NCBI GenBank assembly: GCA_964200185.2
Contig: CAXNAD020000034.1
Location: 1-38,744, forward strand
DNA length: 38,744 bases
Direction: 5' to 3'
Origin: Choristocarpus tenellus KU-1152
Taxonomy: Eukaryota > Phaeophyceae
Position 1 is the stretch's first letter. Each line of letters opens with the position of its first letter. The notes beneath the pieces were generated by a model. The model did no database searches and was not told where the DNA came from. It saw only the letters and a list, made by a program, of their open reading frames with translations. This document shows, one piece after another, positions 1-12,700 of the stretch. The position numbers and the translations under genes were made by a program.

Positions 1-393
1 AGTTACAGGAGATAAAAAGGAAGATTGTACACATCATGGCACCATGCCACTTGCACTCCCTGACAGAGTGGCTACAGAAGGGTGTGATCGTTTGGGATTA
101 TGCCATGGGAAGTGGGGGCCTGGCAAGTTGAAGACAGACTGTGAGACTGGGCAAACTGGAGCAGGGGTGCATGTGGCACAAGCGGAGAGGTCAGAGGATA
201 GAGTTATTTGTGGGGAGAAGGTGAAGTGTATGAATGTGTCTGATGTCCCATATGAAGATAATGGGAAGGAGGGTAGTGGAGGGCTTGAAGAAGAGTGTTC
301 TGTGGTGGAAGGTGCCTGCAGTTCGGGCTGGTTGTGTTCACCTTTGGGTGTTGCAAATCTGCAGGGTGATGGCATCCAGTGTCCTAGTTTGAG
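1..393 (+). CDS. Possible partial upstream exon, unidentified
   Basis: A plus-strand reading frame is open from the left edge (codons start at position 2) to 393, where it meets a good splice donor (GTGAGT at 394-399), ending in phase 2. The peptide is rich in Gly, Cys and acidic residues and shows no domain I recognise. The opposite strand is also open across most of the stretch, so openness alone is weak evidence. It could be a 5' exon of the BTB gene downstream, since strand and direction agree, but I could not find a phase-compatible exon linking 393 to the BTB exons. Confidence 0.35.
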
Positions 394-468
394 GTGAGTT
401 GCTTTCAAGAATATGGTTGTTGCATTGGGTACTTGGCATGAACGAAGGGGATCTTCTGTTGTGTCCCC

Positions 469-515
469 TCCCTCCCTCCCTCCCTCCCTCCCTCCCTCCC
501 CCCCCCCCTCCCCTC
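469..515. repeat. Pyrimidine tract (CCCT)n with poly-C
   Basis: A simple-sequence tract of CCCT/CCTC units runs into a ten-base C run. It lies in the presumed intron just after the first donor. The rest of 394-1377 holds no exon I can support. One short open stretch around 1050-1110 (reading IALKRNLVEEIRPL) has no usable donor. Confidence 0.8.
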
Positions 516-1203
516 CTCAAACTGCGCCATGATAGTAGTTGTTGATATATAACTGAATCTACTACTTGATGGAGGTACCTCTGGTCATGAAATCACTCAC
601 TGATAATAGTGATAAAATATAAGTGATTGTTAATTGTTTTTGTTGCTTCTTCACTTTAGGGTTAGGGTGACTATATTGTGACTATATTGTTTTTGGGGAC
701 TATCCTTACATGTGGTCAAAGGCACTGCTCACTGCACACTACAGTACTTCTCACATTATCAATATATTTGTATTTATATCTATTTATAGCGTGATTCTCT
801 CTTGCATTGGGATTGGTTGAACTCTATTTATGCCTTAATTCTTTTAATGTTAGGTTCCGCCATCTCATCTCTTGTCACTCTGCCTCCTCCCTACAATTTT
901 GTGCTTGATCCGCCTTGTTGTTCCACAATAAAGCCTTTTTGCCTCATTTGGGCTTCCAGGATTTTTTTATGAATATTACAGGTTTATAATCCTTAGTGCT
1001 TGCTAGGTGAATGTTGGATCATTGAAAAAGATTGCCCTGAAGAGGAATCTGGTAGAGGAGATTCGACCTTTGAAATTGATGCAGGGACCACCATCCATTA
1101 ATCAACAAGCTACATGGAGAGATTGATTGGTGCATACCTCTCTCTACTGTTGGTTTTTCACAACATCAATAATACCAATATGTAGGGAGTTCAGGGTTGA
1201 GGA

Positions 1204-1270
1204 CTGCTGTCTGCTGCTGTCTGCTGCTGTCTGCTGCTGTCTGCTGCTGTCTGCTGCTGTCTGCTGCTGT
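1204..1270. repeat. Minisatellite, 10-bp unit CTGCTGCTGT
   Basis: Six perfect copies of a 10-bp unit (1211-1270) follow a partial copy. The array sits about 100 nt upstream of the first supported BTB exon, in probable intron sequence. A stop codon at 1281 lies between it and that exon frame. Confidence 0.9.
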
Positions 1271-1377
1271 CAACTCTATCTGACCCAACACCCTCCACAT
1301 ACGATCATATGATGTTAAACTCGCCTTTATCTTCTTTATCTTGATGGGGTTGCACAGTGACCGCTCTGCTATTCCAG

Positions 1378-4315
1378 GGGTTTGCTCTAGGTGTGTGAAA
1401 TATGTTAGTCCGCCATATGAAGGTTCAGGGACAATTATACAACCGGAGGGTGCACCACCTCCTATGTTGTCATCTAGGAAGGGGAAGAAGGGCTTCTTTG
1501 ATCTGTCTGAAGCAGCACATACTGAGGCTTCCATGGAGGAAGAGAAGAGATGTTGTGAGGATAACAAATGTAATAATGGTGTGGAGAAAGAGGCCCCACC
1601 CATGTCTCATGTTGCCTTGGGGGTGGAGGACAGGACAGCTGCAGAGTTTTTCCCGGCACACCGGATGGTGTTATCACTTAGGAGCCAACCCATGAGAGCA
1701 ATGTTCCACAGTGGTAAGTGAATACTATACCTTGTTCACATTATCAAATTTATCACATTTAGATACTGTACACGAGAAAAACTAGTACCAGCAATACATA
1801 CACATACATACATACACATAACACACACACGCACACGCACACACTTGGATAATTGGATATTTGATAATGGCCTTTGCATGGATTGAATGCAATGGGGAAA
1901 TCTAAGGTGCGGGTTGATTTTAGACAAGGTGTCTTGCGTCAGAGGGGATGTAGCTTAGACAAGGCATGAAGGACAGTTTGTAGTAATTGGTTAGGAGGGA
2001 GGAGCAATGCAATATGCAATAAGTAAAAGGTGTTTGGAGGTTTCTTGTCTGTATACTGGTCTAACTTGATAAATAACTTCAGTATGATCTTTTCACTGTA
2101 AAGCTTTTGAAAGGTCATGATTTGGTCTTGTTATTATTGTTATTGAATGCATGCCTCAGCACCAAGAGAAGTCATGAGTGTATGCTGTCACTAGGGTATT
2201 GTATTGTTGTACCTCTTCACTTGTTCCTGATTTTGTCATTTGGTTTGTTCCTGGTTGGAAGCGAGAAACCTGCCTCAAGAGCTTTGATTTGTATGCATGA
2301 GAAATCAATGTATTGTGTTGGAAATATCCTTTGATTATTGGTAGGTCCAATGTAGCTTCTATAGCACTGAGTATAAGCTACATATTGGACAAGGTGTGCT
2401 ACTTTTCATTTCTTTCCCTACAACAGGGGCTATCATGGTTTAGATCCATTGTCTCCTGCTCTGTGAGATACTGCACTTTGAAGCTGTATTCAGACAGCAA
2501 AAACGATTGGTAACTGCCGATACATATTCACCTTTCCTCTCCATTTGTATCGTTTGTACTGATCCCTTCTGTGAGGATTAGAGCTCAAACCATTATTTTC
2601 ATCAAATTTTGTTGAAAAGATAAATCGTTTCATGTAGTTTAGTGGACTCTTTTTAGAGGGAGGGAAATCAACAACACAAAAGGTCATCCTCTCACCTCAC
2701 GGCGTGGTGGAGTTCTTGCCATATATTCATTCCTGCTGACACTGTCAATCAACCTTTTTCCTTACCGATAGGAATGCGAGAAACGCTGTCTGTCGAGGTA
2801 CTGGTCAAGGACATCCGCCCTCCAGTGTTTGAGGCACTTCTCACCTACCTGTATACTGATACATTGCAGATGCAGCAACCGGAAGACATAATGGAGTTGC
2901 TTGTTGTTGCTAACCAAGTGAGATAATAACTAGTGTGGAATATCATAGGGTTAAACTGACTTGTGAGTTAGATTATCAGTACATGTGCTACTGATATCAC
3001 TCTTTCCCAAAGGTGGACGTTCCAATTCATGTTTTCTTGAGATGCTAGGGGCTTGGTTTTGTCCTGAGAATGTGTGTCTAAGGATTGGTGTTGCCAAGCA
3101 ATTGTCAGCACTGGTTTGTTGCAGCCATAGTTGAGTAGTGCAGAAAGTCAGTAGTGTTTTTATACTAGAATACGTAAGAGTATTACCAATCCTGTCACAC
3201 AGCCAATGTAATCAGAAGGCACGGCACCAGGTGTGGGGGGGGGAAGCAATGGTCCAAACCTGATGTCCCCTTTGCTCATGCATCTAACTGTGCTTGATCA
3301 GTACACTCTGGATGGGCTTACTTCACTTTGTGAGGGTTTCCTACAAGGAGTGATAGATGAAGATAATGCAGCAACACTGTACCACTATGCAGATGCACTG
3401 GGGATGACAACATTTGAGCACCGGGTGCTGACATTTATCCTGCAAAGGTGGAGGAATGTGACCAGGTATAATTGTACTTCAAACCTCATTGAGAGTACAA
3501 AGGACAAGTAGGGTATGTAGATGGAAGTTTCCCAAATAAGTGTGCCACACTTTTTCAAGTGATCCGTGTGCATCTTTGCACTTGTTCAGAATTGGGTGAT
3601 TTTGTGTATGACTTCTTTGAATATTGTTCTGGAATACACCTCAGTACTTTTCCTCTTTGTGCTATACTTTTGTATACTAAGATCTGAAGCTTGGACACGG
3701 CTTCCATGTGAGCTCCATGACAGGATCGTCCACTTTCGGAGAAGAGGGACACATATCTTCATGGTTCTACTGGAAGCTTACCCTGTAAGTATCATGCAGT
3801 TTTTGTGTACTGTAGGTGTAGTGGCCAAGTCAAACATTACCATCAACCATCATTTTGTCAATATTGAACCAATGAACGTATTTTTTCATGTACTAACTCA
3901 TATAAGCACCTCAACGCCTGCATCAAGTTCTTCACTTTTCAAGTGATTTGCATCCTCTTTTTCCTATTTTCCGGTTGTCTCTGATAAATTGCTGGACCTA
4001 ACTTTGTACTCTGTACAATAAAATCTGTAACAGCTGCCAAACAATAGGATTGCTTCAAGCAACCATGTCAAGGGCTGCCTTGCAGCTTCCTCCTCATCTG
4101 CAAAATATAAAGATGTGCAGATTGGGTCAGCTGCAAGAGAGTTACGGGGTTCTCATGGATGGAATAAAAAAAATAGTGGGAAGGAAGATGATGACAAACA
4201 GCTCACAGGAGAGGAGGGTGGCTCCACTGAAGAGGGTTCGGGCTATTATACCCCTAGAAGCAGCATGAGTTCCGCTGAGTTTGAGGATGCACGTGATTGG
4301 GAAGACCCAGAATGA
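1378..4315 (+). CDS. BTB/POZ domain protein (5' part incomplete)
   Basis: BTB/POZ domains form dimers and often act as substrate adaptors for CUL3 ubiquitin ligases; that role is family knowledge, not shown here. Proposed exons are about 1378-1713, 2772-2917, 3302-3465, 3682-3784 and 4034-4315 (stop TGA). All phases close from 1713 onward. Exon 1 carries the start of the BTB fold (FFPAHRMVLSLRSQPMRAMF). Exon 2 begins GMRET and contains FEALLTYLYTD, and exon 3 gives YTLDGLTSLCEGFL and the following helices, all diagnostic of RCC1/ankyrin/armadillo-type BTB proteins. A BACK-like helical segment follows, then a Ser/Asp/Glu-rich tail ending DARDWEDPE. The 5' limit of exon 1 is unsure: an acceptor at 1376-1377 or a start ATG at 1344 are both possible. 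No RCC1, ankyrin or armadillo repeats were seen upstream in the window. Confidence 0.85.
1795..1845. repeat. (CA)n/(CATA)n microsatellite
   Basis: An AC-rich simple repeat (CATACA and ACACAC units) lies in the first supported BTB intron (1714-2771). I see no exon in the rest of that intron. Confidence 0.8.
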
Positions 4316-6787
4316 CAAGGTGTAAATATCACTTGTGGTAGGAAGGAAAGCAGAGGTCTGTATCAGCCCCTCTGTTAGTTTGCTTTGTGTGCCTTGTCCC
4401 CTCCTTACAGCTGGTTTGGATTAAGGTGATTGCCTCTTGTATATGACTCCTTGTCTTGTCAATATTGTGTCAAAAGAAAGACCTACTCTACAGTAGGTGA
4501 CTCTTCACCCCATAATCTCGTGGGTGCACCTAAAATGAACAGTGTTGCTGTCGTTTGTGTTTGTGCTTTCTGTTGAAGAGATTATTGATGAGGGATGTGA
4601 GGGGAGACATAAAAGATGGGATGGAAGTATTTCAACTTTGTTGCCCGCTTTCCTCTGCAAACTTGGAAATTTTCACTACACATAGGAAGGAGTATGCAGG
4701 AGATTCATGGGATGCAACCTAGAATCTTGTGAGACAGGTCTCAGTGAAAATTGGGCACTACATGGTACATCCAGGGGTATTAACTGAAGCAAAAATCTCG
4801 AGACAACCATGGCAATATGGGTTGGGATTCTTAAGTTCGGGTTGAGTAACCACACCACGATACTGCCTCGAAGATTCGTGAAGATACACACTTAATACAC
4901 TCAATTACTTTTTATTGGACACAAGAGATTTATTTCTGGGGCATTCACTTCCATATCTCACACAGGGATGTGTCCCATTATAGGTTCAAGTTGTGCACAG
5001 ACAAGAGGTCATGTTGTACAGTCCAATCCATGCAACAGTTTTCACTATCATACAGCAGCTGCAACATAGCAAACTATTGTGAAAAAAAGGTTGATGTCCA
5101 TCAATTGTAAAGCAAGTTCTGGTTTTCTTTCATCCTTACAAACACTTTAGCAGTGAAATGGGCAAATAATTCACCACAGCCTGTTTCTACATTATCTTCT
5201 TCCTAATTACATTTTCCTATTCCAGTGACAAGTAGAATGCTCTTATCAGCACCTGTCAATGGCTTCTGAATACCTTAAGGTATTGTCTATATATATACCC
5301 CAGGTACTCGGCTAATTCTACAATCCTACATATCGTTGGTTTGGATATATATAATTAACTTTGCTTCTAGCTACTCAAAGAAGGTAGACATCAACAAAAA
5401 AAAGTATAGCTGGATGGACTACACCCAAGCGCACAAGATAGACCTATTTTTTCCCAAGCAAATTTTCCCAAGATATTACAGGTTGAATCAGTTTCTGTCC
5501 AGTTTGTTTAGTCACCACCTATTCATAAATCAGCTTTTATCCCTCTTTGATCGAAAATGCCATTTTGTAAAAATCAAAAAATAAATTGTTCTGTGTATTG
5601 GCCAAAGAAAATGACAGAAGTTGACATAATTGAGGTCCCTTGAAGAGAAGTTGGAAAAATATCGAAGTGCCATATTTTTTCAAATTCTCCAGAAAATGAG
5701 GGGCAACATTTTGATCTGGATGATTGCTCTGAACCACTCTCTGGGTCACCCTGTACCAACCTCTGGTCAGACCATTTGACGTTGAAGAAAATTTGTGTCC
5801 TAGTACCTTTGGTCCATGCATGCAATATTCATCACATTATGGATCTGTTTCTGGAAATGAGCACATCAAACAACTCATCATTGGATGTCTTCTATATTTT
5901 GATTGGTGTGAAATCATTTCGGGAAAGTTCTGGCACTATTACGGTAAAAAGTGTATCTGTTCAAAACCAGATTTGGAATCCTCTTCAACAGTTTCATCAG
6001 TTCTTGTTACATCATCCAATTTGAAACCTTTGTGATTTATTGCCCCAACCTCGTTTGTGACTATTGTCTGAACCAATTGTGAGCCAAAGTAAATGACAGG
6101 TACTCAGGTTTTGGAGCTTTGCATCTTAATCCAGTTTCACAATCTTTTGCAATTCACCCATATCTCTATGGAGGAAGTGCTAAGTTTGATTTGAGAGCAA
6201 TGATTTCTCTACATCTATTGTTCGAAACTTCTTGACAGAATCCACAAAATCCTATCCACATTAATAAAAAATGGAAAATTTGCATATATTTGTCAGCATC
6301 CTTAAAATGCACATAATGCAACTCTGAGTACCTCTCATTTACTTTGACTCTGTCAAGAGTAGCAGTTTTGTATTGAGTACAGAATATTCCGGACATGATG
6401 CACAAAAAGACTCTGCAAGTGATTGGGAATCTAAATTAGAGCAACATTGTCATATGAAACTATGTACCACTTAAGCCAGTATTAAGTTATTGGCCAAGTG
6501 ATGTGCAGAGTTCAAGCTGAATCCAACCTACAAAGGACAGACAAGAATAGGCGTCACTATTGACATAATATACTGCTGTGTGCCTAAGATAGATAGATAG
6601 CTACCTGTAGAACCATATTTGGAGACAGATCGGGTTCAAAAGCTGACTGGGCAGTATGAAGCATACTTGTAGGGTGCATGGTTTGCTTGTGGTGCTTGAG
6701 GATTCAGAGCAAAACACCAAAAGAGGTCAATTCACTCAAAACTTCTGGAATGTGTATTTTCTACTTGTATGGAAAAGCACTGACACT
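4316..6787. other. Convergent intergenic interval, no recognised gene
   Basis: About 2.5 kb separates the BTB stop (plus) from the last supported exon of the VPS39/gamma-COP gene (minus). Both 3' UTRs should lie here. Minus-strand AATAAA motifs occur at 6041-6036 and 4916-4911, and a plus-strand one at about 5579-5584. A minus-strand open stretch of about 50 codons (about 6096-5947) reads PVIYFGSQLVQTIV and then an acidic segment, and other short open pieces follow to 5540. They resemble a decayed transposase only vaguely, so no call is made. I searched specifically for the missing second half of the gamma-COP ear and did not find it. Confidence 0.5.
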
Positions 6788-9700
6788 CTACCCTCGAAGG
6801 TCTGAAATGGTCAGTTCCAAATCTTCCAAAGCGTATTCCTCAGTGAACCCCCCTGCACCCTCTCTGTAAGCCATCTCCCCATCAGCACGCCCCCCACCAG
6901 AACCAATGCGTACAGATGTGAACCTTAGGGTTACAGATATTATTGAGCACAATGGTTGGGGTACAGAGGGATTAGAAATTACTCAACAATACAGAGCAGT
7001 TGTGGAAAGCCCAACATTGTACAGCCTGTAAATTGGGTGTAACTATCTGTAGGCGAAATTCAACCCAGCATTGAATGCAACAGGTTAAAAAATAAAGACC
7101 TGCATATGACTTGAAGTGTTGACAAACAAGACGTATTCCACAAGATCTGCATTAGTAACACAGACAGCAACATGAATTCAATATTTTAAAACCTTGTTTG
7201 CCAAAACTAGACAAGAAAATAGGTCAGGTCTGACATGGGTTTCTTACCACCAAGGTGTATTGAAATGGGAGTGTACTATGAAGTCAACAGGAGGTACTCT
7301 AGTTCCTCCAAGACTAGCGCATCTACATATTGCCAAGAGTCTACCTTGCGCAACACAAGTCATACCCACCCCGTAGGCTTAGTTGCACCACTACTTCTAT
7401 TGATACCGATGGTGGATACCTGTGCCATCACCATAGAAGCAAATACCCTATCAAAAGGGTAGGACAGTGCACCAATATTGCTCTCAATCACATCATATTC
7501 TCTCATCTGCCACAGCATTGTATCAAAGAGCAGAGCATTCACTCATATGCATGTAGTACTTGTGCAACAATTTAGCTCACAACCCACAAAAAATGTTAAG
7601 GACACAGTGGTATCACTTCAGAAAAACAGTTGAAATTCCTCACCTCAACTCGCACATGAACAGGGCTGGAGAGTCAACCATAACCGTTGACCTGCCAGAA
7701 GTACTAGCTGACGGAGAATGGGTCAGCACAGTGTAGCAAGAGCCGCTGCCATGAGGCGAGAGGGCTGGAAGGGGACGCTCTTCCTCAAGGACGTACAGAT
7801 CCAAGTCACTGTCTCATGGTAAGGGGGGCAACTATTAGCAGGCAGGCAATAGAGTGTGCACTCTAAGGCAGTCTTGGCTTCATCTCTGATATTTTGCAAC
7901 TTGAGAGGAAGTGATGAGTCACTTTTATTGAAAGCACTTTGCATATTTCAGTAAAAATGTTTTTCGTGTAGGAAGAAAAATGCCTTAGTGGATTGATTGC
8001 ATACATTTATTTTTTAAATAACTATATTATTATTTTTAATTCAACTGCAGCACAAACAAGTAAAATCAACCATGCACGAAATGTGACGAGTTGTTACGTG
8101 TCCATCCCCCCTTTGGGGGGTGAGATTTGGTGGTATGGATGGATGAGAATCTCTTGAATAGAACGCAATGCTTCTGATTTCTCCATATGAACATGAGAGG
8201 GAACAATGATTGACCAAGTCAAACTCAAACTCTCCAATTCAGTGAGATATTCTAAACATTTGTCCATGTCTTGCTGTAGATGAGTTGCTCAATACAGTAC
8301 CATAAACAAGGCAAATTGGTAGTTGAAGATATGCTCTTTGACATAAGTATGACAGGGTCAAAACTTCAGCGCTCGGAGAGAGAGAGAAACCACCTAAGGG
8401 CCAAGCCTCAGATCAGAGTCAGGAAAGCACAGTGTTTTCTAAACTGAGTGCTAATCTTTACACAATACAACAGCCATACAGTGTCAGTTACAATACATTC
8501 AGCCGTCTCTAACGACCAAGAGAGATGGTTTCTATAGTCACGGTCTTCTGGCATGACCTGTTCTCTATGCATGAACCTTAGCAAGAATTATCATGGTATA
8601 TTGTTTAAACACACTTACAACTTGGTTCTCACTAAACAGTTGGACTTGGTGCATTCTTTGAATTCTACTCTAACCAATCAATTAGTTCTAGTCATTGGGA
8701 AAACTTGACTGACGAAATTTGAAGGTACCTTTACCCTCACTAGGACTACTAGGTACCTTTACCCTCACTAGGACTACCTCACCTGCATTCAACTCGCACC
8801 AGTACCTTTAGCAGTCGCTGATCATTGAGGCTGTTTGAAACATTGAACTGCAACACCACATGAGACTCAAAAATGTGCTTCACACAGCTTACTCTGTGTT
8901 AAGAGGGCAAGAAGTTCTTCCATGTCAGATGAACAGCTGGGGGAAAGGGTAAAACTTGAAATATTGAATCTGAATATGAACCTGGTAGAAACGTCTTGAA
9001 CCCTGTGAATTGTTAACTTCTATTCAAAAACATTCGAAGGTCTTAATCGCACCTTTTGTGCAAGTTTACAACCTCTGTAATGTGTGACCATCAACAGTCA
9101 TTAAAAAGTCAACTTCTGCTACCTAAGGTCAACAGCAACAACCAGCGAAACACATACTGTACAACAAGTATACTGTACAACAAGTATACTGTACAACAAG
9201 TATACTGTACAACAAGTATACTATACAACAAGTGAAAGCATTCTTCAGCACCCTTTCCAAAAGAAATTCCATAAATTAGATGTTTTCTAGCATGTTGGCA
9301 CCCTCACCATAGCTCTAGATACTAAGGCTCATCATCATCTCACCCAAAATCAGCACTTGGATCTGTCAGATCAACCGCAGGGCATGTATGAACAAGCTTC
9401 CCAAGATGAGAAAAGGACGCCAGAGACAGCTCAGGTACACGGCTGACACGGCTCTGCAGTCTAATCATTTCATACTTGACATTGACATAGTCTGCACGAC
9501 ATAGTTGGTGTACAATCTGGAGAGGCAAGCAGAGGGCCCAGCCAGGAGGAGTTAGGCCTAGGTGGGTTGACAGGTTTGAGTATGCATTTTTCATTGATCG
9601 TCTGATTTGATCGCTACTCTGCACAATATATATAGATATAGATACATAGATACAGATACATAGATAAAGATACACAGATATATAACATTCAAACTAGAGA

Positions 9701-12700
9701 CTTCTGCAACCTATAGATGGTACCTCTGTGTTAACACCAACCCAATCCACACAACTACTTATTGACCAACAGCAAACCTCGCTAGGAACACACACCTGTT
9801 TTGTACGCTTCTGTGCATCTGCGTGGATGATAGCCGAGCTTAAAAATGGGAGCAATTGTGACACCGGAGTATCTGCAGGAAGAAGGGCCAATGCCTGATA
9901 CAAAATAGCAGATTGTAATAATGACATGACAATGGCAATGGGCCTTATTCATTCACTGTGGGATGCCATGACTTAAGCAGAGAAGGCAATGAGTGCACTA
10001 CATACAATAAATAAATAAATACTAAGTAAACGGAGCATGAGAACAAAATTAACTGCAACTATTAAAAATAAAAGATAGCTAACCCACAACTGTCACCCTA
10101 CAACATGCTTCCAAGAATTGTTGAGATTCTGGCTGTTGGCAAATTATCTTACCTTTAAAGGATCCACTCGAGGAAAATGTCGTGTCAGGAGCGATATAGC
10201 TGCTTCAAGTCCACCCTCCTCCTCGGCAACCATTATCCTCTCAGTCTTGTTATCCATACCTCTACCGATACCTGTCTCTGTCCCTTGGGTCTTGGTGGTC
10301 TTCTTCTGTGAGCTGGCCAGTGACAGGTAGACCTTGAGAAGATAGACATAGACACCAGTGTCATTGGCCCATTCATCTGCAAAATATGACAGCCCGTCAG
10401 CACCAAATCATGGCACAGGGTTAATAAGCATTATGCAGCACCTCCCCTAGGCAGAATATTGTATTATGCACTAGTAGGTGTTAGACCAATGGGAAGGGGA
10501 TGAGAGGAACTTGGACAGCATGTGTACCAATCACTCTCTGTACACGCCTACTAACGATGGTGTCACATAGAATCTGATTATATATTTGTTCAAGCCACAC
10601 TCTATGGTTAGGGTGTATATGAATTCTAGCAGAGTATACCCCGTGTAAACAGAATAAATCTTGCCACGCCAAAAATGCCTTTTTAATGCATTGGGAGATA
10701 TCTCTTCCCCTGTACCTCGTCACACTTTCTGTGTGAAGTGTGACCTAATGGGGTGTGAAACTTATGTGCCACCTGTCAATGTCACCGCATTACCTGATTC
10801 AGAGCCTGTCACACTATGCACATAACAGAAAATCCCTGCAAGTCATTCAAAAGGCAACAAAAAGAACGACTTATCTGAAAATTAAAAAAGAACGAAACAA
10901 CATTACTGACACTACTACTACTTGCCTGCACCCAGTGCCTCTCGTCCCTGAGCAGTGCTCCTCTCCCATATGCGAGCACAGTAAGCCTCTGCAACTTCCC
11001 TATCCTTAAGCTGTACAGAGAGGTAATGTGCTTGTTGAGGTTGGATTTTGTCAGTACTTGTACACTGGTCAAACACATCACCTCACCAACTCAAGATGCA
11101 TACTTGTACTAGTCATAACTCATCCAATCACATCAAACCAGACTAGGTACAAAGTCTACAAGCCAAAGTGTTGCCACATCTAACAAAGATTTCAATCCTA
11201 TTCCCAGCAACTGATCTCTGTATGACAGCACACATAATTAGAAGGGACATAATGCTGACCAAAAGTGTCATATAGTGTTTTATTGTTGGTGTCAAGTAAA
11301 AACAATACTTTGCACCTGTCGCACGTAGATCTGTAAAACTTCGTCATGCCTCCCCAGGCGACTCAACAACAGGGCATGCTCCTCCAGGAAGTGTGAGGGC
11401 ACAACAGCAAGCAGTCGTGCTGGGTTGTAGCTCTCACTTGTCTGCAATTTGAATCCACAGTACACAGAATACAATAGTGCAGCAGCATGTCATCTACACA
11501 AGATAGACTTGTAATACATAGAGGGATGGTGTTCAATTGACGAGTGAAACCCTAACCCTTGAAAAAAAGGCTGCAAGAAAACTTTTGTGACAAACCATTT
11601 TTAAAAAAAATAATGGAGGTGAGAGATAACACATCAATGAAAGTGGTGGCAATCCGAATCACTCGCAATAATCATAATAATAATCATAATAATAATCATA
11701 ATAATAATCATAATAACGATCAGTGACAAGTCACCAATAATGAAATATAGACTAGATTGAAGTACAAGATATTTGCACAAAGAGTTGTATCAAGCACCAT
11801 CAGGTTTAACAAAAAGTATAGAACACCAGCAAACCACACCTCCAAGTGTGTGGAACACATTGGAAGACATTCAGGGACATTTCACAAGCTTCTTGGAACA
11901 CCAAAAATTGTTTGGCCTCTTGATACTGTTGTAAGACAAACTAAGTAAGACAAACTAAGTAAGACAAAGTCACAAAAGACTAAGTAAGACAAAGTTGAAA
12001 AAATTATCCTCCTTTCCTTCAATATAAATAGAGTATTCAAAGTAAACTATACCCATTACACTGTTAAATATATGTCTATTTGCACGTTGACCCCTCTAAC
12101 ACATCCAACACAGACCTAGCCCATGCCAAGATGTGTAGGACATGGGACAATTCACACTGGACTTGATCACTATTAAAAACCAAAGCAAATGGTAAGTGCA
12201 AACATCACAATTGACTCGTCTTCACAACTAGGTTTAAATTATAATCCACACTGTACAATATATACATAATATCCCATACAGTTCTCCAAAACTAAATATT
12301 GCATTTTCATCAGAATGACTGCAATACTACAGCACCACAGATAAGAAGCTGTGCTGTATCAATATATATATATATCAAATAGTGCATCCACCTGTAAGAA
12401 ATGTTGTAGCTGTTGCCGGTATACTCCAGTAATGCTGAGGCCAGAAGTGCAGGTGGCCACAGATGCCCCATCTGCTTGGTTGAGGTCTTTCACTGCTCCT
12501 TGTTCCACCTGATGACAAAACACATCAAGTGCTTCATATTAATAGTGGGAGCGTCTACAATACTATCAATATCACTATCGACTCATATCAACTCATATCA
12601 ACTCATATCAACTAATATCAACTAATATCAACTCCATCAATAAATGAAGCAGGTTGTGTCCAGGCCAAAAAACAATCAACAAACTCAATAAAGGTAAGAT

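Larger units (their letters stand above)
6788..9434 (-). other. Gamma-COP appendage (ear) fused to VPS39 C terminus
   Basis: Gamma-COP (COPG) is a COPI coat subunit whose ear recruits ArfGAP2/3-type partners. From about residue 1139 the frame reads PELSLASFSHLGKL then VDLTDPSADFG, the canonical lead-in to the ear. The exon at 8893-8783 continues VSCVKHIFESHVVLQFNV and NSLNDQ. The exon at 7808-7644 gives LDLYVLEEERPLPALSPHGS and CYTVL. The exon at 6923-6788 gives an acidic/Gly loop then EEYALEDLELTISD. Phases are 2,2,2, all closed. This is the first, sandwich-type half of the ear. The platform half that should follow (about 110 residues) is not found, because the frame meets TAG at 6790-6788 four codons after ISD. 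A donor-like GGGTAGAG lies at the same spot, so a further exon cannot be excluded. The gamma-COP trunk is absent. Confidence 0.87.

Noticed and set aside
34-408. Minus-strand 124-codon ORF at the left edge
   Set aside because: It mirrors the plus-strand open stretch, which ends in a proper donor in the same direction as the BTB gene; the minus frame has no splice or domain support.
5540-6096. Minus-strand fragments that vaguely recall a piggyBac-type transposase
   Set aside because: No catalytic motif, no terminal repeats and no sustained frame were found; the resemblance is too weak to call.
8094-8273. Minus-strand stretch of 59 codons after an acceptor (MDKCLEYLTELESLSLTW), resembling a LEDGF/TFIIS-N-type helical domain, with TAA and an AATAAA at 8011-8006
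   Set aside because: It lies in the intron between gamma-ear exons 8893-8783 and 7808-7644, which join each other in phase. Its reading frame is phase 0, while the upstream exon ends in phase 2, so it cannot be an in-frame alternative end. Kept only as a possible cryptic exon.
9340-9343. TGA in frame after VDLTDPSADFG as the natural end of VPS39
   Set aside because: The TGA belongs to the donor GTGAGA. Splicing there in phase 2 joins the next exon and continues the gamma-COP ear exactly as in the family.
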